Positions 54,212-64,000 of a stretch of DNA of 64,000 nt are shown here, piece by piece. Each line of letters starts with the position of its first letter. Within the stretch, counting starts at the first letter, position 1. The translations under genes were made by a program, and so were the position numbers. Source of the DNA: Adineta ricciae (taxonomy: Eukaryota > Rotifera > Eurotatoria > Adinetida > Adinetidae); NCBI GenBank assembly GCA_905250025.1, contig CAJNOJ010000057.1, positions 372,001 through 436,000 on the forward strand. Direction: 5' to 3'. The notes beneath the pieces were generated by a model. It had not been told where the DNA came from. It did not search any database and saw only the letters and a list, made by a program, of their open reading frames with translations.

Positions 54212-54940
54212 ATGGCGGATGACCTGAATGATGATGATTATTATCTTCAAGAAGAAGTTGGACCACAGGAAACGGAAGAACCAACGGAGAAAAAAGTGAA
54301 AACAAAGAAGAATCAGAAGAGTTCGACAATAAAGCGCGCAGTTGGCACATATTCTGATCTAGTTTCTACCATCCGTATTCATTACAAGAAAACGAAAAGT
54401 CAGTATGAACTTGATGAAGTAATTTCCATCTTCAACTCATCGATTTCTGCTCCCGTGCCATCGTCAATTCAATTACGTCTTGATGAATATCTGAATGAGT
54501 TGATTCCCAAGAGTAAATGGTCAAAACAATCGGAATTATCATCGGCACCCGTAGTTTTAATAATAGCGCAATCAGCATTACGTTGTATTGAATTAGGCAA
54601 GATGCTCAAGAATTGTTCTTCTGCAAAACTTTTTACATTTCATTATCTCTTTGCTAAGCACAAAAAGCTTTCGGAGCAAATTGAATTGCTCAACAAACCA
54701 ACGACGCTGTTTAATATCATCATTGGTACACCGAAACGCGTCGATGATGTTCTCGATGGCAACTGTTTGAATATGAAACGATTGAAATTCGTTCTGATCG
54801 ATTGGAATTACCAAAATATCAAACAGCAACGTTTAATTGACTTGAATCAGTTGAAAACGGAACTTTGTCATTTGTTATGTGAACAAAAAGTTTTGTTTAA
54901 CCGATTTTTCAAAGAAAAAACTCAAATAGGCCTGTTCTAA
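54212..54940 (+). CDS. CMSS1: CMSS1 (Cms1 ribosomal small-subunit processome homologue)
   Basis: Nucleolar ribosome-biogenesis protein with a DEAD-helicase-like core that lacks a full set of ATPase motifs. Single exon of 242 residues from ATG 54212, downstream of a TTTCAG acceptor at 54183. An acidic N-terminus is followed by a basic stretch. The core carries APVVLIIAQSALRCIELGK, FAKHKKLSEQIELL, IIIGTPKRVDDVLD and LKFVLIDWNYQNIKQQRL, each with a clear counterpart in human CMSS1 (ALRALEL, FAKH, GVGTPGRI, FLVFDWNWRDQKLRRM). It ends IGLF like the vertebrate LGLF, so the C-terminus is complete. Its stop codon lies only 31 bases before the next gene's ATG. Confidence 0.88.
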   Translation: MADDLNDDDYYLQEEVGPQETEEPTEKKVKTKKNQKSSTIKRAVGTYSDLVSTIRIHYKKTKSQYELDEVISIFNSSISAPVPSSIQLRLDEYLNELIPKSKWSKQSELSSAPVVLIIAQSALRCIELGKMLKNCSSAKLFTFHYLFAKHKKLSEQIELLNKPTTLFNIIIGTPKRVDDVLDGNCLNMKRLKFVLIDWNYQNIKQQRLIDLNQLKTELCHLLCEQKVLFNRFFKEKTQIGLF

Positions 54941-54971
54941 GTAATTGTTTTGTTATTTGTTTCTATTTCAG
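54941..54971 (+). promoter_or_regulatory. 31-base CMSS1-NADAR junction with donor-like and acceptor sequences
   Basis: Directly after the CMSS1 stop TAA comes GTAATTG, a good 5' splice-site match. The segment is then T-rich and ends TATTTCAG, directly followed by the NADAR ATG at 54972. The acceptor can serve trans-splicing of the downstream message. If instead it were a cis intron, it would be only 31 nt, below the roughly 45-60 nt of the other introns here, and would leave a dicistronic message. Confidence 0.5.
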
Positions 54972-55445
54972 ATGGGTGGACCAGCGGATATTGATGGAAA
55001 ATCACATTCGGAAACAGATAATTTCCTACCATGTAAATTCGTTATCGATGGGATAACCTATTCATCAGCAGAAAACTATTTTCAATGCGCGAAGACAACG
55101 AATCAAGCTGACAGAGACATGGTTCTGCGCTCCGGGCCAGGTACATCGGCTTGGGCTGCTGGTCAGCGCGTGAAAATTCGTGATGACTGGGAATCGATCA
55201 AGGTCGACGCGATGTACAAAGGCAACCTGGCAAAGTTTCAGCAAAATGACGAGTTACGACAAGCTTTGCTGAGTTCCGGCAACGGTTCAGTTCGTTTCAC
55301 TGGTTCAACGGCTTTTTGGAACCATTGGAACGGGCTAATTATGGAAAGAATTCGTGCTGAATTACGTCAGAGTGGCGAAACTGATGCCCGTCATGCTGCT
55401 GAAATTCGCGACGCCATGGAGAAGTTCGCTCGTCAAGGCAAATAA
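54972..55445 (+). CDS. NADAR-domain protein (YbiA/RibX-like N-glycosidase fold)
   Basis: 157 residues in a single exon. The NADAR family contains hydrolases acting on riboflavin-pathway intermediates and on ADP-ribose conjugates. The N-terminal half carries FLPCKFVIDGITYSSAENYF followed by QCAKT, the family region with the conserved Glu and Gln/Lys. The middle reads WAAGQRVKIRDDWESIKVDA and MYKGNLAKF, and the C-terminal half has GNGSVRFTGS and FWNHWNG. The ATG is placed directly behind a TTTCAG acceptor. Its codon use looks more GC-rich than the CMSS1 gene just upstream, and it has no intron, so transfer from a non-animal source is possible but untested. AATAAA lies at about 55490-55495. Substrate and pathway in this organism are unknown. 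Confidence 0.85.
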   Translation: MGGPADIDGKSHSETDNFLPCKFVIDGITYSSAENYFQCAKTTNQADRDMVLRSGPGTSAWAAGQRVKIRDDWESIKVDAMYKGNLAKFQQNDELRQALLSSGNGSVRFTGSTAFWNHWNGLIMERIRAELRQSGETDARHAAEIRDAMEKFARQGK

Positions 55446-56724
55446 AAACTGTGATACTTTGTTTTTACAAATATTTCATTTAATTTCGAAATAAAATGCG
55501 ACTTTTTTAAAAATATTCACGTATTCACTCTTCATCTATCGGTCCGCACTATACAGTTCAAGCGAACTTACTTTGACCTCTCGTTGACACAATTTCGCAT
55601 GTTAACGAATCTTCTGTCAAAAATTTGATCATAGTAAAAACAACGATGATAAGAATGCAGATCACAAAAGCATCTGTACGACGGGATGCATATTGGAAGC
55701 TCATAGATTGACTTTAAATTAGTTTCTAATTGACGCATCCTAAAATGATTCGGAAGTCATCGACTGATTATCAAAGATTGAATTTGTCATGAATTATTCG
55801 AAGAAATAGAAGTCATTCTCTTGATAATTTCTCCATCTCGTTAATTGAATTCATTCGTTCTACCCTCGGCATGTTTTTTTTTTCAAAGTCTACAGAGGTC
55901 CAGCTCTATCGAATGAAATACTCGCTCGTTCTTCGCAAGTCTTTCATATGAATGATTTATCGAGCATCTTTCCAGCGAGCCTCGTTTTCTCTATCTACAA
56001 TTTTATTCGAAATGAGAACATCCGAGAAGAAGAGAGAAAAAAGAGAAAGAGAGAAAATAGAGAAGATAAATACTGAGAACTGTTAGTTGGATATCCGTTC
56101 ATTTTTCTTCTATTATAAGTTGAAGTGAAACGCACTTTTGCATTGTATTCAACTTGACTCGGTAAGACGAAAAGATCAATGGTAGATAGCCAGACACAAT
56201 TCCCTTTCTCCCTAATTATTTCTTTAGAGATGATGAAAAGGTAAATCAAAGTAGTGCTCAGAATACGCGGCAAAAAAAAGTAATTAGATTAGATGAGTAA
56301 GTTCAAAAATAGGATCCTTCTCGAAAATAACGAAAAAGAAAAACAAGTTAATCTTCAGAAGAAACCTTGGAGTTTTGGATTACTAACTTTGGCGGAAGAC
56401 ATTTACAAACAAACTCTTACATTTCCAGATAGTAATCTTTGAGAGTAGTTAGTTATTAATGCAAAACTCGCACCTCGTAAAGATGTAGAACCATGTGAAT
56501 TCACAAAACTATTTCTCCGATGATGACGACTACAACTATAAAAATAACATTTCTGCATTCATCTATTTAATTAATCCAAACACCTTACCATCCTGATACG
56601 CTTTTTCTCTCTAGAAAATGAAAGGCATCACACGAGCACATATAATTATATCTCACTCTATCACTTCTCGTCCCTATTCATTTCAGATTAGAGCCTCATT
56701 GACATTTGTTCGTTTCAGCACAAA
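55446..56724. other. intergenic region of about 1.3 kb
   Basis: Contains the NADAR 3' UTR and the upstream region of the small secreted gene. A purine-rich stretch lies near 56025-56070. No coding sequence was recognised. Two acceptor-like CAGs (about 56687 and 56719) precede the next start codon. Confidence 0.4.
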
Positions 56725-56985
56725 ATGCATTCACGATCAGTTTTCATTCTTTGCACTCTTGCTGTTTTCTTATTGATGGTCTCGTCGTCAGTCACCGTCG
56801 CTGACGAAAATCAAGGAAGAAAACTGGCAAATGCCCCATGGCTCGGCGCTCCTCATTTTCAAGAATTAGCCAAACGTGGCCGATTTGTTTTCCGTGACGC
56901 GCCTCACGCTTATCATCAAGAATTCAAAGCCGATGAAATCGAAGACAGTGACGATCATCCGGCCAAACGTAATTGGCGCTTATAA
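56725..56985 (+). CDS. small secreted precursor with dibasic processing sites (neuropeptide-like)
   Basis: 86 residues in one exon, with the ATG 56725 a few bases behind a GTTTCAG acceptor. Residues 1 to about 26 are a typical signal peptide (FILCTLAVFLLMVSSSV). The rest has no cysteine and contains Lys-Arg pairs at residues 50-51 and 81-82 and an Arg-Lys at 32-33. Convertase cleavage would release a peptide ending HFQEL, a second of about 30 residues beginning GRFVFRDAPHAYH, and a C-terminal Asn-Trp-Arg-Leu. No Gly precedes a cleavage site, so no amidation signal is present. The middle is acidic (DEIEDSDDH), like spacer segments of peptide precursors. I do not recognise the peptide family. 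AATAAA signals lie near 57113-57118 and 57127. Confidence 0.65.
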   Translation: MHSRSVFILCTLAVFLLMVSSSVTVADENQGRKLANAPWLGAPHFQELAKRGRFVFRDAPHAYHQEFKADEIEDSDDHPAKRNWRL

Positions 56986-57930
56986 ACACAAATCTCCAAA
57001 ACAAAAACACGAGAAAATCCAAGATTCAACCATGAACATAACTCAAACACACACACATATATTTTTCTTGTTGTTCAATATTAATCTTCTGTGCATTCTG
57101 AGAATCTTCTTCAATAAACTAAACCAAATAAACTATCATTGAAAAAAAAACCATCCGACTCGTTCTCTTTTCTCTTTCACGCGCTTCTCAATGATACTAT
57201 AAATTTTAATTAGCTACTAAATAAATATTTTTGTCATCTATTTGGCAACTTGTTTTCCGTCAGCCGAAAAACAATCACACTTGCGAAGTACATCGCAATC
57301 GTAATTAAGGCGACATATGATTACCCGACATGTAAAAATGTAATTTATGTTTAGTATTTCAAAGCACGCCGTTTGCTGTTGATTTACGTCGTACAATGAG
57401 CATTCTTGTCAAGATAGACAATGCTATCGGATGTCATTTTGTTCGCATGATTTATAATTATCTTATTCTATGCAAGATCATCGAGTTTTATTCTGCCTGA
57501 TTAAATAGACTTTGTTTTCGGGAAATTCTATCAAGTGTCAATGGATGTGGATAATTCTGACATCGGCGTTCTATTTACAAGCATGTCATCTAACGTGCAA
57601 ATGTTTCTTCACACTTGCGCATCGTTCAAATATCTGTTTTAACCATACAGGCAAAATCGATCTTTTTCAAAGCAGTACTTCACATATATGTCATTTTCAA
57701 AAGTAGTACTAGTTATCCAAGAACAATTTCCTTTCGCTCACACGCACACTGCATTTGAGATATAATTCAAGTGCAAAATCATGTCCACTGGCGCCCTCTC
57801 TCTCTCTCTCTATCGTGAATGTGTACATGTTCAATTTTTTATTTTACTGTTTTTATTTGCTCTTCGCTGTGCGAACGACACAACGTAGAACATACTATCG
57901 GGGTTATTCATAACGAATTTCGAATTCACG
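56986..57930. other. intergenic region of about 950 bp
   Basis: Holds the 3' UTR of the small secreted gene and the upstream region of the RdRP gene, including a CT microsatellite at about 57794-57812. No coding exon was recognised. Confidence 0.4.
57794..57812. repeat. CT dinucleotide microsatellite
   Basis: A short perfect CT run about 120 bp upstream of the RdRP start codon, in non-coding sequence. Confidence 0.75.
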
Positions 57931-60900
57931 ATGACATCGAATCCACTAGATAAATATCCTCTCAATCGTCGAAAGCACTATGTGAATCGGAATTTTCAAC
58001 TTTTCGATGATCTTAATAAGCACCGTGCTCGTGCTAAAATTGAACCAAATTCGAAAACTCGACATAAACCCGAATTTCTGCTTAGTATTCACCACAAAGA
58101 AAGTTTACAAGTTGATCATGGTTTACGATCATTAATGTCACTATTAAAAGAATGTCGAGGCAAAGAAGTGCATCATCCTGACCCGCGAACATCGTTACAT
58201 ATCAAAGGTCTTGATAACATTTATTACAAAACCCGAAAACCATTGCAAACTCATGATGTTTGCAAACGTTTTCAAGCTGGTATGCCTGTTTGGCTTTACT
58301 TCACAACAACTTGCGAAGCATTCGATGAAACGAAACGCACGAATGACAACGAAATTATTGACTATACACCGAAGGAACGTCTTCAGTACGGTTATCGTGG
58401 CCGTCTGCAACGTGAACAGATCAGAATCAAACAACAAAAACAAAACCTTTCGCCCATCGCAGTTGATCCAGCATTGAATTTAACGTCAACTCGCAAAAAT
58501 GCACCACTGTCGACGATCTGTCATTTAGTAACACTTGGAACATTTCTTGACTGTGGAACATATGTTGCTCATGCCTCGACATTACCGGACATTGATAAAT
58601 TTGAATTAGAATTTCGTTCGATGCCACATTCAATCCATTTACGATCGATTAGAAATAGCGATTATTTGAATACAGATGATGATTTACTCTATAATAAAAC
58701 ACTCTATTTCGTGACGATCGCGCATGAACATGCAGAATCGTATTTAGTTGTTAATCATCAAGATGATTTCATCGATTTGTTCATACCACTTCTTTATGCA
58801 TTGAAGCCAATTCAAGAAATGGAATTAGATGAATTGGGTACCAGACAACGAACACGATCAACACGATTCCATCGATTCGATACGAAACATATTGCTGAAT
58901 CATCAGTGATGCATGTTCGAATTCCATTATTGAATACGAGTAGCAAAATGATTAATGATTTAGCGAGCAATTTGCTGGAAAACAACGTGAAAGTTCTCTT
59001 TGGCAACATACAGATTGTTTATTTGCCAAGTGATTATGTCAATCCGTATGAAAATTTACAATTTGGAAATTATCTTTGTAACTATGCTTGGCATATGCTT
59101 AATTCATTAGGTTTGTCTTTCTCGGTAGTCGAATTTTGCTCTTTAACTCTTTATGTTTCACTTAGGTTATCGTCTAAAGGATAAACTTACCGATAAATTC
59201 GTTTCGAAATTAGTGGAGATCTCCAACGATTCGTCTTTGTTCTATCATACTTTGCGTGATCTGTGGAAAAGTTGTAAAGACAATCGCTTCATGGATATCT
59301 ATATTGCTCTGTGCAATAATGCTGTGAAATACTCGGATATTGGTGCTCGATGGTTATTCGATTGCACAACACCGAATTATTGTTATGTTCCACGTGTGAT
59401 TGTGACGCCAACACAGCTCTTACCGCAACCGATGCGTCCAATGAAGGAAAATCGTGTGTTACGTGGTGGAAGATTCGGCTCCTCGTTTGCCTTCTGTCGT
59501 GTTCTTTTGCGTGATGAAGATTTGATCACCATGTCAGCGGAAACAGTTGTGCAATGTCGCGAACATATCTTAAATTTGATTAAACAAGATCTAACGATTG
59601 CTCAAACAGATTACGAATATCTTCATTGTTCGAATTCTCAACTACGTGATCGGTCGTTTTGGTTCTATAAACCAAATAATGGAAATACAGCTGAGACGAT
59701 TCGAAACTGGATGGGTGATTTTCGTTACGAATATTCGGTGTCATCGTATGTGACACGTATGGCATTATGTTTTACCGGTTCAATCAAGACCTTTACGATA
59801 CAAAAATCGACTGAAGTTGAAGAAATTCCGGATGTCAAATCTCCCGATGGACGATATGTTTTTACAGATGGAATCGGCAAGATTAGCGAACCAATGATGC
59901 GTCGTGTTTTCGAAGCCTTGGACCTCAATCAAACATCAGGGTATTTGCCATGTGCTTTACAAATTCGAATGGCTGGAATGAAAGGTGTTTTAGTCAAAGC
60001 ACCCGAATTGGGTAATTCATATCTTTCTTATTGAAATCTAACTGATCGATTGACTTTGATGTGCTAGGTACACGTGAAGTGATTCAAGTACGTCGATCTC
60101 AGATCAAATTTGAATGTGATCATTATGATTTGGAGGTGATTGATTATTCGAAATCGTGTCATTTGACATTGAATCGACAAGTGATTACATTGCTTTCATC
60201 ACTCGGTGTGCAAGATGTCGCATTTTTGCATATACAAAACGAAGCGCGTCTTCGTGCTACAATGGCATTGTTGAAATGTCGAGAAGCGATTAGTTTGTTG
60301 GATAAAGTTCGATTTTTTGAATTTGAAAAAATTAGCAATGCGGGAAGTAAGTGAAATTCGACAGTGAATCAAAGGAAATGACTTGTATTTGTTTAGTTGA
60401 TATTTCACAAGAGCCATTCTTTCGTTCGTTATTAATCGCAGCTTTTCGTGATCGACTTCGGTGTTTGAAACAACGTTCAAATATTTCGATACCAAAAACC
60501 TATGGCCGAGCCATGTTCGGTATTATTGATGAAAGTCGGACATTGCAATACGGCGAAGTCTTTATTCAATATACATCAAATAGTCAATTGGAATCAGAAA
60601 TTGTACTTGGTTATGTGGCTGTAACGAAAAATCCTTGCTTATATCCAGGTGAGTTATGCCTGCTATTCTTTCTTTCCATCCATCTTGCATTTTAGGCGAT
60701 ATTCGGGTTTTGAAGGCAGTCGACATTCCACATTTACATCATCTACATGATTGTATCGTTTTTCCTTGTAATGGTAAGACGAGATTCGAAGTTTACATTG
60801 TCTCATTTGTATCGGTTGATGTTTCTATTAAGGCAATCGTCCACATACCGATGAAATTTCAGGCTCTGATCTCGATGGCGACGTTTACTGGGTTTGTTGG

Positions 60901-62882
60901 TTGCCGGATCTTGTTCCGCCGCGTGAAAATCAAATCGAACCATTGAATTACGATACATCCGAGAAGAAACTTCTCGATCATGCTGTCACAATGGACGACG
61001 TTGCTGAATTTCTAATTGACTACATGGCGAATGATTTCCTAGGTGAATTATGTAATGCACATTTAGCATGGGCAGATTTAGAATCAGCGACGAGTCCACG
61101 TTGTATTGAATTAGCACGCGATATCGCCGCTGTTGTTGATTATCCGAAAACAGGCGTGAATCCGGTTAATGATGAAAAACGTCGAGAATTTAAAGCACCG
61201 CGTTATCCTGATTTTATGGAGAAGGAAATTCGAACATATGCCAGTCGAAAGGTTCTGGGCAAAATCTACCGGCAAGCACGTTGTGCGTATGATTTACACG
61301 TTCAGTTGGAATATCTCGACGAGAAGCATTTCGTCGAAGTCGACGAAAATTTATTGATCGATGGTTTCGAAACGTACATTGAAGATGCTCGACGTCAGTA
61401 CAGTCTGTATTGTAATAAATTACAACAGATTCTTGATCTGTATGATTATTCAACTGAAGCGGAATTGATCACAGGATGTCAACCGTTATTTCTCGATGAG
61501 AAACGTTCGTACGATGCAGCTGATGTTGCTGGACAAGATTTCAAACGCTTACGAACCGATACCCGACGAGAATTTCTCAATGAATTTATTCGTTACAACG
61601 AAAAGCAACAACGAAAACGAGATCGTGAAGCAACGCTCATCTCCGCAGATCCAAAAGTTGCACGTTTACAATTACAAAAAGCATCGGCATGGTATTATGT
61701 GGCTTATACAGAAGAACATGACGAACATGAACATTTGATTAAATCGAAATCGTTCGCGTGGATTATGTGGGACTTCCTCTGTGAAATTCGTTCGCGAAAA
61801 GAACGAATTCATCATCTATCGTCTCGAACGATTTCTGAAGCATTGAAATCATATTATATCACCATGGCAAATGTCAAGTCACGTTATATTTCCAATTACG
61901 AAAAAGCACGAACAAATCTTTTTAAATACTTAGTCGAAGATCAATGTGAGCATTTATTCGAACCAGCGTATTCATTTTTAAACATTCCTGAACTGACCGG
62001 AACACGCGTTCGAGTCATTATCGATTCGCATAACAATCTAGTCAAATCCAAGACAATCATCAGTCTAAATAAACAGCAATATGACATCGTTCGATTGAAT
62101 GTGAATAAAATCAAGATATTCAATAAAGCCAATCGTTTCTATTGGAAATTACTGATGCAACAACCGGCGATTGCAACTGTCTTGGAAATAGCGCTGGATT
62201 GGGCAGCGAAACATCAATGTTTCACAAGAACGGATCGAGAAGGAAATAAAATTCTTGTGTTAAAACCTGAAATATTCTTTGAACGAGCTTTGAAAGCTCT
62301 GTTTAAAGATGTACCTGCATGTTATTTACCAGCATTTGATGATGACGATGACGACGACCCTCGATCAGGAAAACATGTCAACGGATCGATCGATGATGAG
62401 ACAACAGTATCATCCTCGGATGATGATGAACGTGTCGATCGCGAACGACGGTTGAACGCCGATGTGTTTCTGACTTACGAACAATGGACGAATTATATGA
62501 TTGATAAAGTAAAAACCATTGCTAGGATAACAGAAATGTTTATTGTACTTGTTGTAGTGGGATTTTCAAGCCATAGCTTACAATTTTCAAAAACTAATCC
62601 GTGTTTGTAATGATGAAAAAGACATTTGCTTTCTGAACGTTTGTCATGTTCTCTTGTTGGCATTACAAAAGATTGGAATCACGCGAAATCTGGACAATGC
62701 ATCAGTTGATCTGAAAGATTCACTTGTCTATCGAGTAAGAAAACGTGATTGCTTTACTTGAATAAGAAAAGAAAAACGATTCTTCTCGGTGCTTCTAGTT
62801 GGATCAACAACCAAATCGAGCCCGACCGTCATCTGCATTAAATGAAAGTCTTTCCAAACCTGCATCTATTCCACCGGAATAA
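57931..62882 (+). CDS. cellular RNA-dependent RNA polymerase (EGO-1/RRF/QDE-1 type)
   Basis: RNA-silencing polymerase that copies RNA into double-stranded or small RNA. It starts at ATG 57931 with a long first exon to about 59113, then eight or so exons. Joins were checked at 59113/59166, at the catalytic exon, and at the end (62508/62558, 62734/62799). The last gives a C-terminus ending at TAA 62880-62882; reading through the 62509 intron would stop falsely at 62610. Conserved parts are RFGSSFAFCRVLL, DGRYVFTDGIGKISEPMMRR, QIRMAGMKGVLVKAPEL and, after an intron, RPHTDEISGSDLDGDVYWV, containing the catalytic DLDGD triad. An acidic low-complexity segment (Asp run near 62340) precedes the C-terminal helices. 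Total length is about 1,500 residues with no stop or frameshift seen, so it is probably active. RdRPs are widely expanded in bdelloids. Confidence 0.93.
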
Positions 62883-63070
62883 AATTTTTTGTTGCTTTTT
62901 TTTTCAATCTAGTCATTGATAAAGATGTTAAAATCTCTCTTTTTTTGTCCATTTTTGATTGTTTTCATTGTGCATATACATTTATGATGACCATGATGGT
63001 TTTTCCTTTTGAACAACATTGTTTTTTCAGTGTAATATAGTTACTTTAGTCGGAGTTGTTGTTATTTAAG

Positions 63071-63076
63071 AATAAA
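63071..63076 (+). terminator. polyadenylation signal of the RdRP gene
   Basis: AATAAA about 190 bases after the RdRP stop, in T-rich 3' UTR sequence and just before the end of the convergent gene. Confidence 0.5.
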
Positions 63077-63109
63077 TAGAACGAAAAATACAAAATTCTT
63101 TGCAAATAG

Positions 63110-64000
63110 TCACAACGAGGGTTTCCAACGAAGCGAAAGCTTGTTTCCGTTTTGCGAAATCTTGTAATCGGAAAGTAGCTTTTCTGTATCGATTAACTTT
63201 TTTACTTGGCCGACAAGCGCGTCTGTTTCGTTCAAGACACAACACTCAAAGTAATGAAGTTCACGAATATGAGTGGCATGTTTCATAAGAACTACTCGTA
63301 CCAAGTTCTCTACTGCGCTTGCCTCGACCCAATTGACTTCGAAGTGTTCCATTCGAGGACAGAGCTTGATGAGAAAGTGTAGTAGGTCTAAATTCATCCA
63401 TTGTCGCACTGTCTTAATACTATTGGTATTGATGATATGTTGAAGTGTTTCGGAATCTTCCTCATTTAGAGTAGACCATTGCTGAACGGGTAGGGTAGAT
63501 ACCTCCAATGATTGAAGATTCGGTAATGATTCTAGGATAGTAGTAAAACCGTAGGATGATATTTTAGAGAAAGATATGTGTAGATCACTGAACCGAACTG
63601 CGCGTACGATGGGAGCGAAATGTAATCTGAAATACGTAATTCGTTCAATACCCCGATGGTTTGTTATCGACAATTTCATTCCATTAGCAGAATTCATCTT
63701 CTGATCAACAGATTTCAGTGGTGGTTTTTGTATCAGGTAGGACATTTCACTATTGGCTATGCGTAGTTCAATAGTCCACGTTTGCGCGATCCACAATTTC
63801 GAAGTCAGTTGATGAATAAAAGCATTACGATGATTATTTCGAAAGTCAGCGTTAGTCACTACTGTGCAACATACGAGAAACTTACGTAAGTAAGGCATAT
63901 TTTGTGAAACTAATTGCTTCCAACGATTTGGATCGATGTAATGTTGACTCTCGAAATGCTGAAGTTTTAACACTTTCACGGAAGAAGAGATTTGCTTGAT
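63110..64000 (-). CDS. unrecognised protein with leucine-rich, LRR/F-box-like pattern (5' end outside window)
   Basis: The open frame runs from the window edge to the stop at 63110-63112 without an intron, at least 296 residues. The first ATG-like start inside the frame is not convincing, and the frame stays open to base 64000, so the gene begins beyond the window. The sequence has irregular leucine-rich segments (for example LESLPNLQSLEVSTL, LLHFLIKLCPRMEHFEVNW, HIRELHYFECCVL) spaced like the degenerate LRRs of F-box proteins. The N-terminal F-box, if any, would be outside. It converges with the RdRP gene and their 3' ends are about 230 bp apart. Family assignment is a guess from repeat pattern only. 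Confidence 0.6.
   Translation of the reverse strand: MKQISSSVKVLKLQHFESQHYIDPNRWKQLVSQNMPYLRKFLVCCTVVTNADFRNNHRNAFIHQLTSKLWIAQTWTIELRIANSEMSYLIQKPPLKSVDQKMNSANGMKLSITNHRGIERITYFRLHFAPIVRAVRFSDLHISFSKISSYGFTTILESLPNLQSLEVSTLPVQQWSTLNEEDSETLQHIINTNSIKTVRQWMNLDLLHFLIKLCPRMEHFEVNWVEASAVENLVRVVLMKHATHIRELHYFECCVLNETDALVGQVKKLIDTEKLLSDYKISQNGNKLSLRWKPSL

Noticed and set aside
61169-61738. Short frames on both strands inside the RdRP coding sequence
   Set aside because: Shadows of the RdRP frame, which carries the conserved polymerase motifs.

Overview
The window reads as nuclear DNA of a small-genome invertebrate, most likely a bdelloid rotifer (inference). It is AT-rich. Animal genes are cut by many introns of about 45-60 bp with GT..AG ends. 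Many start codons lie directly behind, or a few bases behind, a polypyrimidine-CAG/TAG acceptor with no donor in view, as expected for spliced-leader trans-splicing. The gene set includes an animal polycomb SCM homologue, a discoidin-domain receptor, a Src-type kinase, rhodopsin-like receptors and a full-length cellular RNA-dependent RNA polymerase. RdRPs and horizontally acquired enzymes are known to be abundant in bdelloids. No spliced-leader RNA gene, telomeric repeat or transposon was recognised.

Layout. 0-7 kb: 3' end of a NAALADase-type peptidase, a DNAJA1-type co-chaperone and TMX2 (all +), then three tandem minus-strand genes for small secreted cysteine-rich proteins with matching exon structure. 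7-20 kb (all -): PSME3 close behind ICE2 (a probable operon), TEX2 and a rhodopsin-like GPCR. 20-22.5 kb: gene-free. 22.5-36 kb (all -): RIOK1, an STK38/NDR kinase, a Src-family kinase, an NTF2-like small protein, a class A flavin monooxygenase and RBBP6. 36.8-38.8 kb (+): an SCM-like protein with two MBT repeats, SLED and SAM. 39-41 kb (-): a B-box-like/coiled-coil protein ending in two W2-like (eIF5C) repeats. 43.8-46.9 kb (+): a discoidin-domain receptor whose kinase domain has lost its glycine loop and DFG motif. 47-48.5 kb (-): a second GPCR. 49.8-54 kb (+): TMEM63. 54.2-55.4 kb (+): CMSS1 followed after only 31 bases by a NADAR-domain gene. 56.7 kb (+): a small secreted precursor with dibasic sites. 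57.9-62.9 kb (+): the RdRP. 63.1-64 kb (-): the 3' part of an unrecognised gene that leaves the window.

Most genes are conserved housekeeping or signalling genes: co-chaperone, proteasome activator, small elongation complex, ribosome biogenesis (RIOK1, CMSS1) and ubiquitin ligase. The points most worth follow-up are the Cys-rich tandem family, the CMSS1-NADAR junction, the tandem W2 protein, the DDR pseudokinase and the peptide-precursor-like gene. All calls rest on reading translations and splice signals by eye. Exon joins were checked for phase where stated, but no database search or alignment was run.
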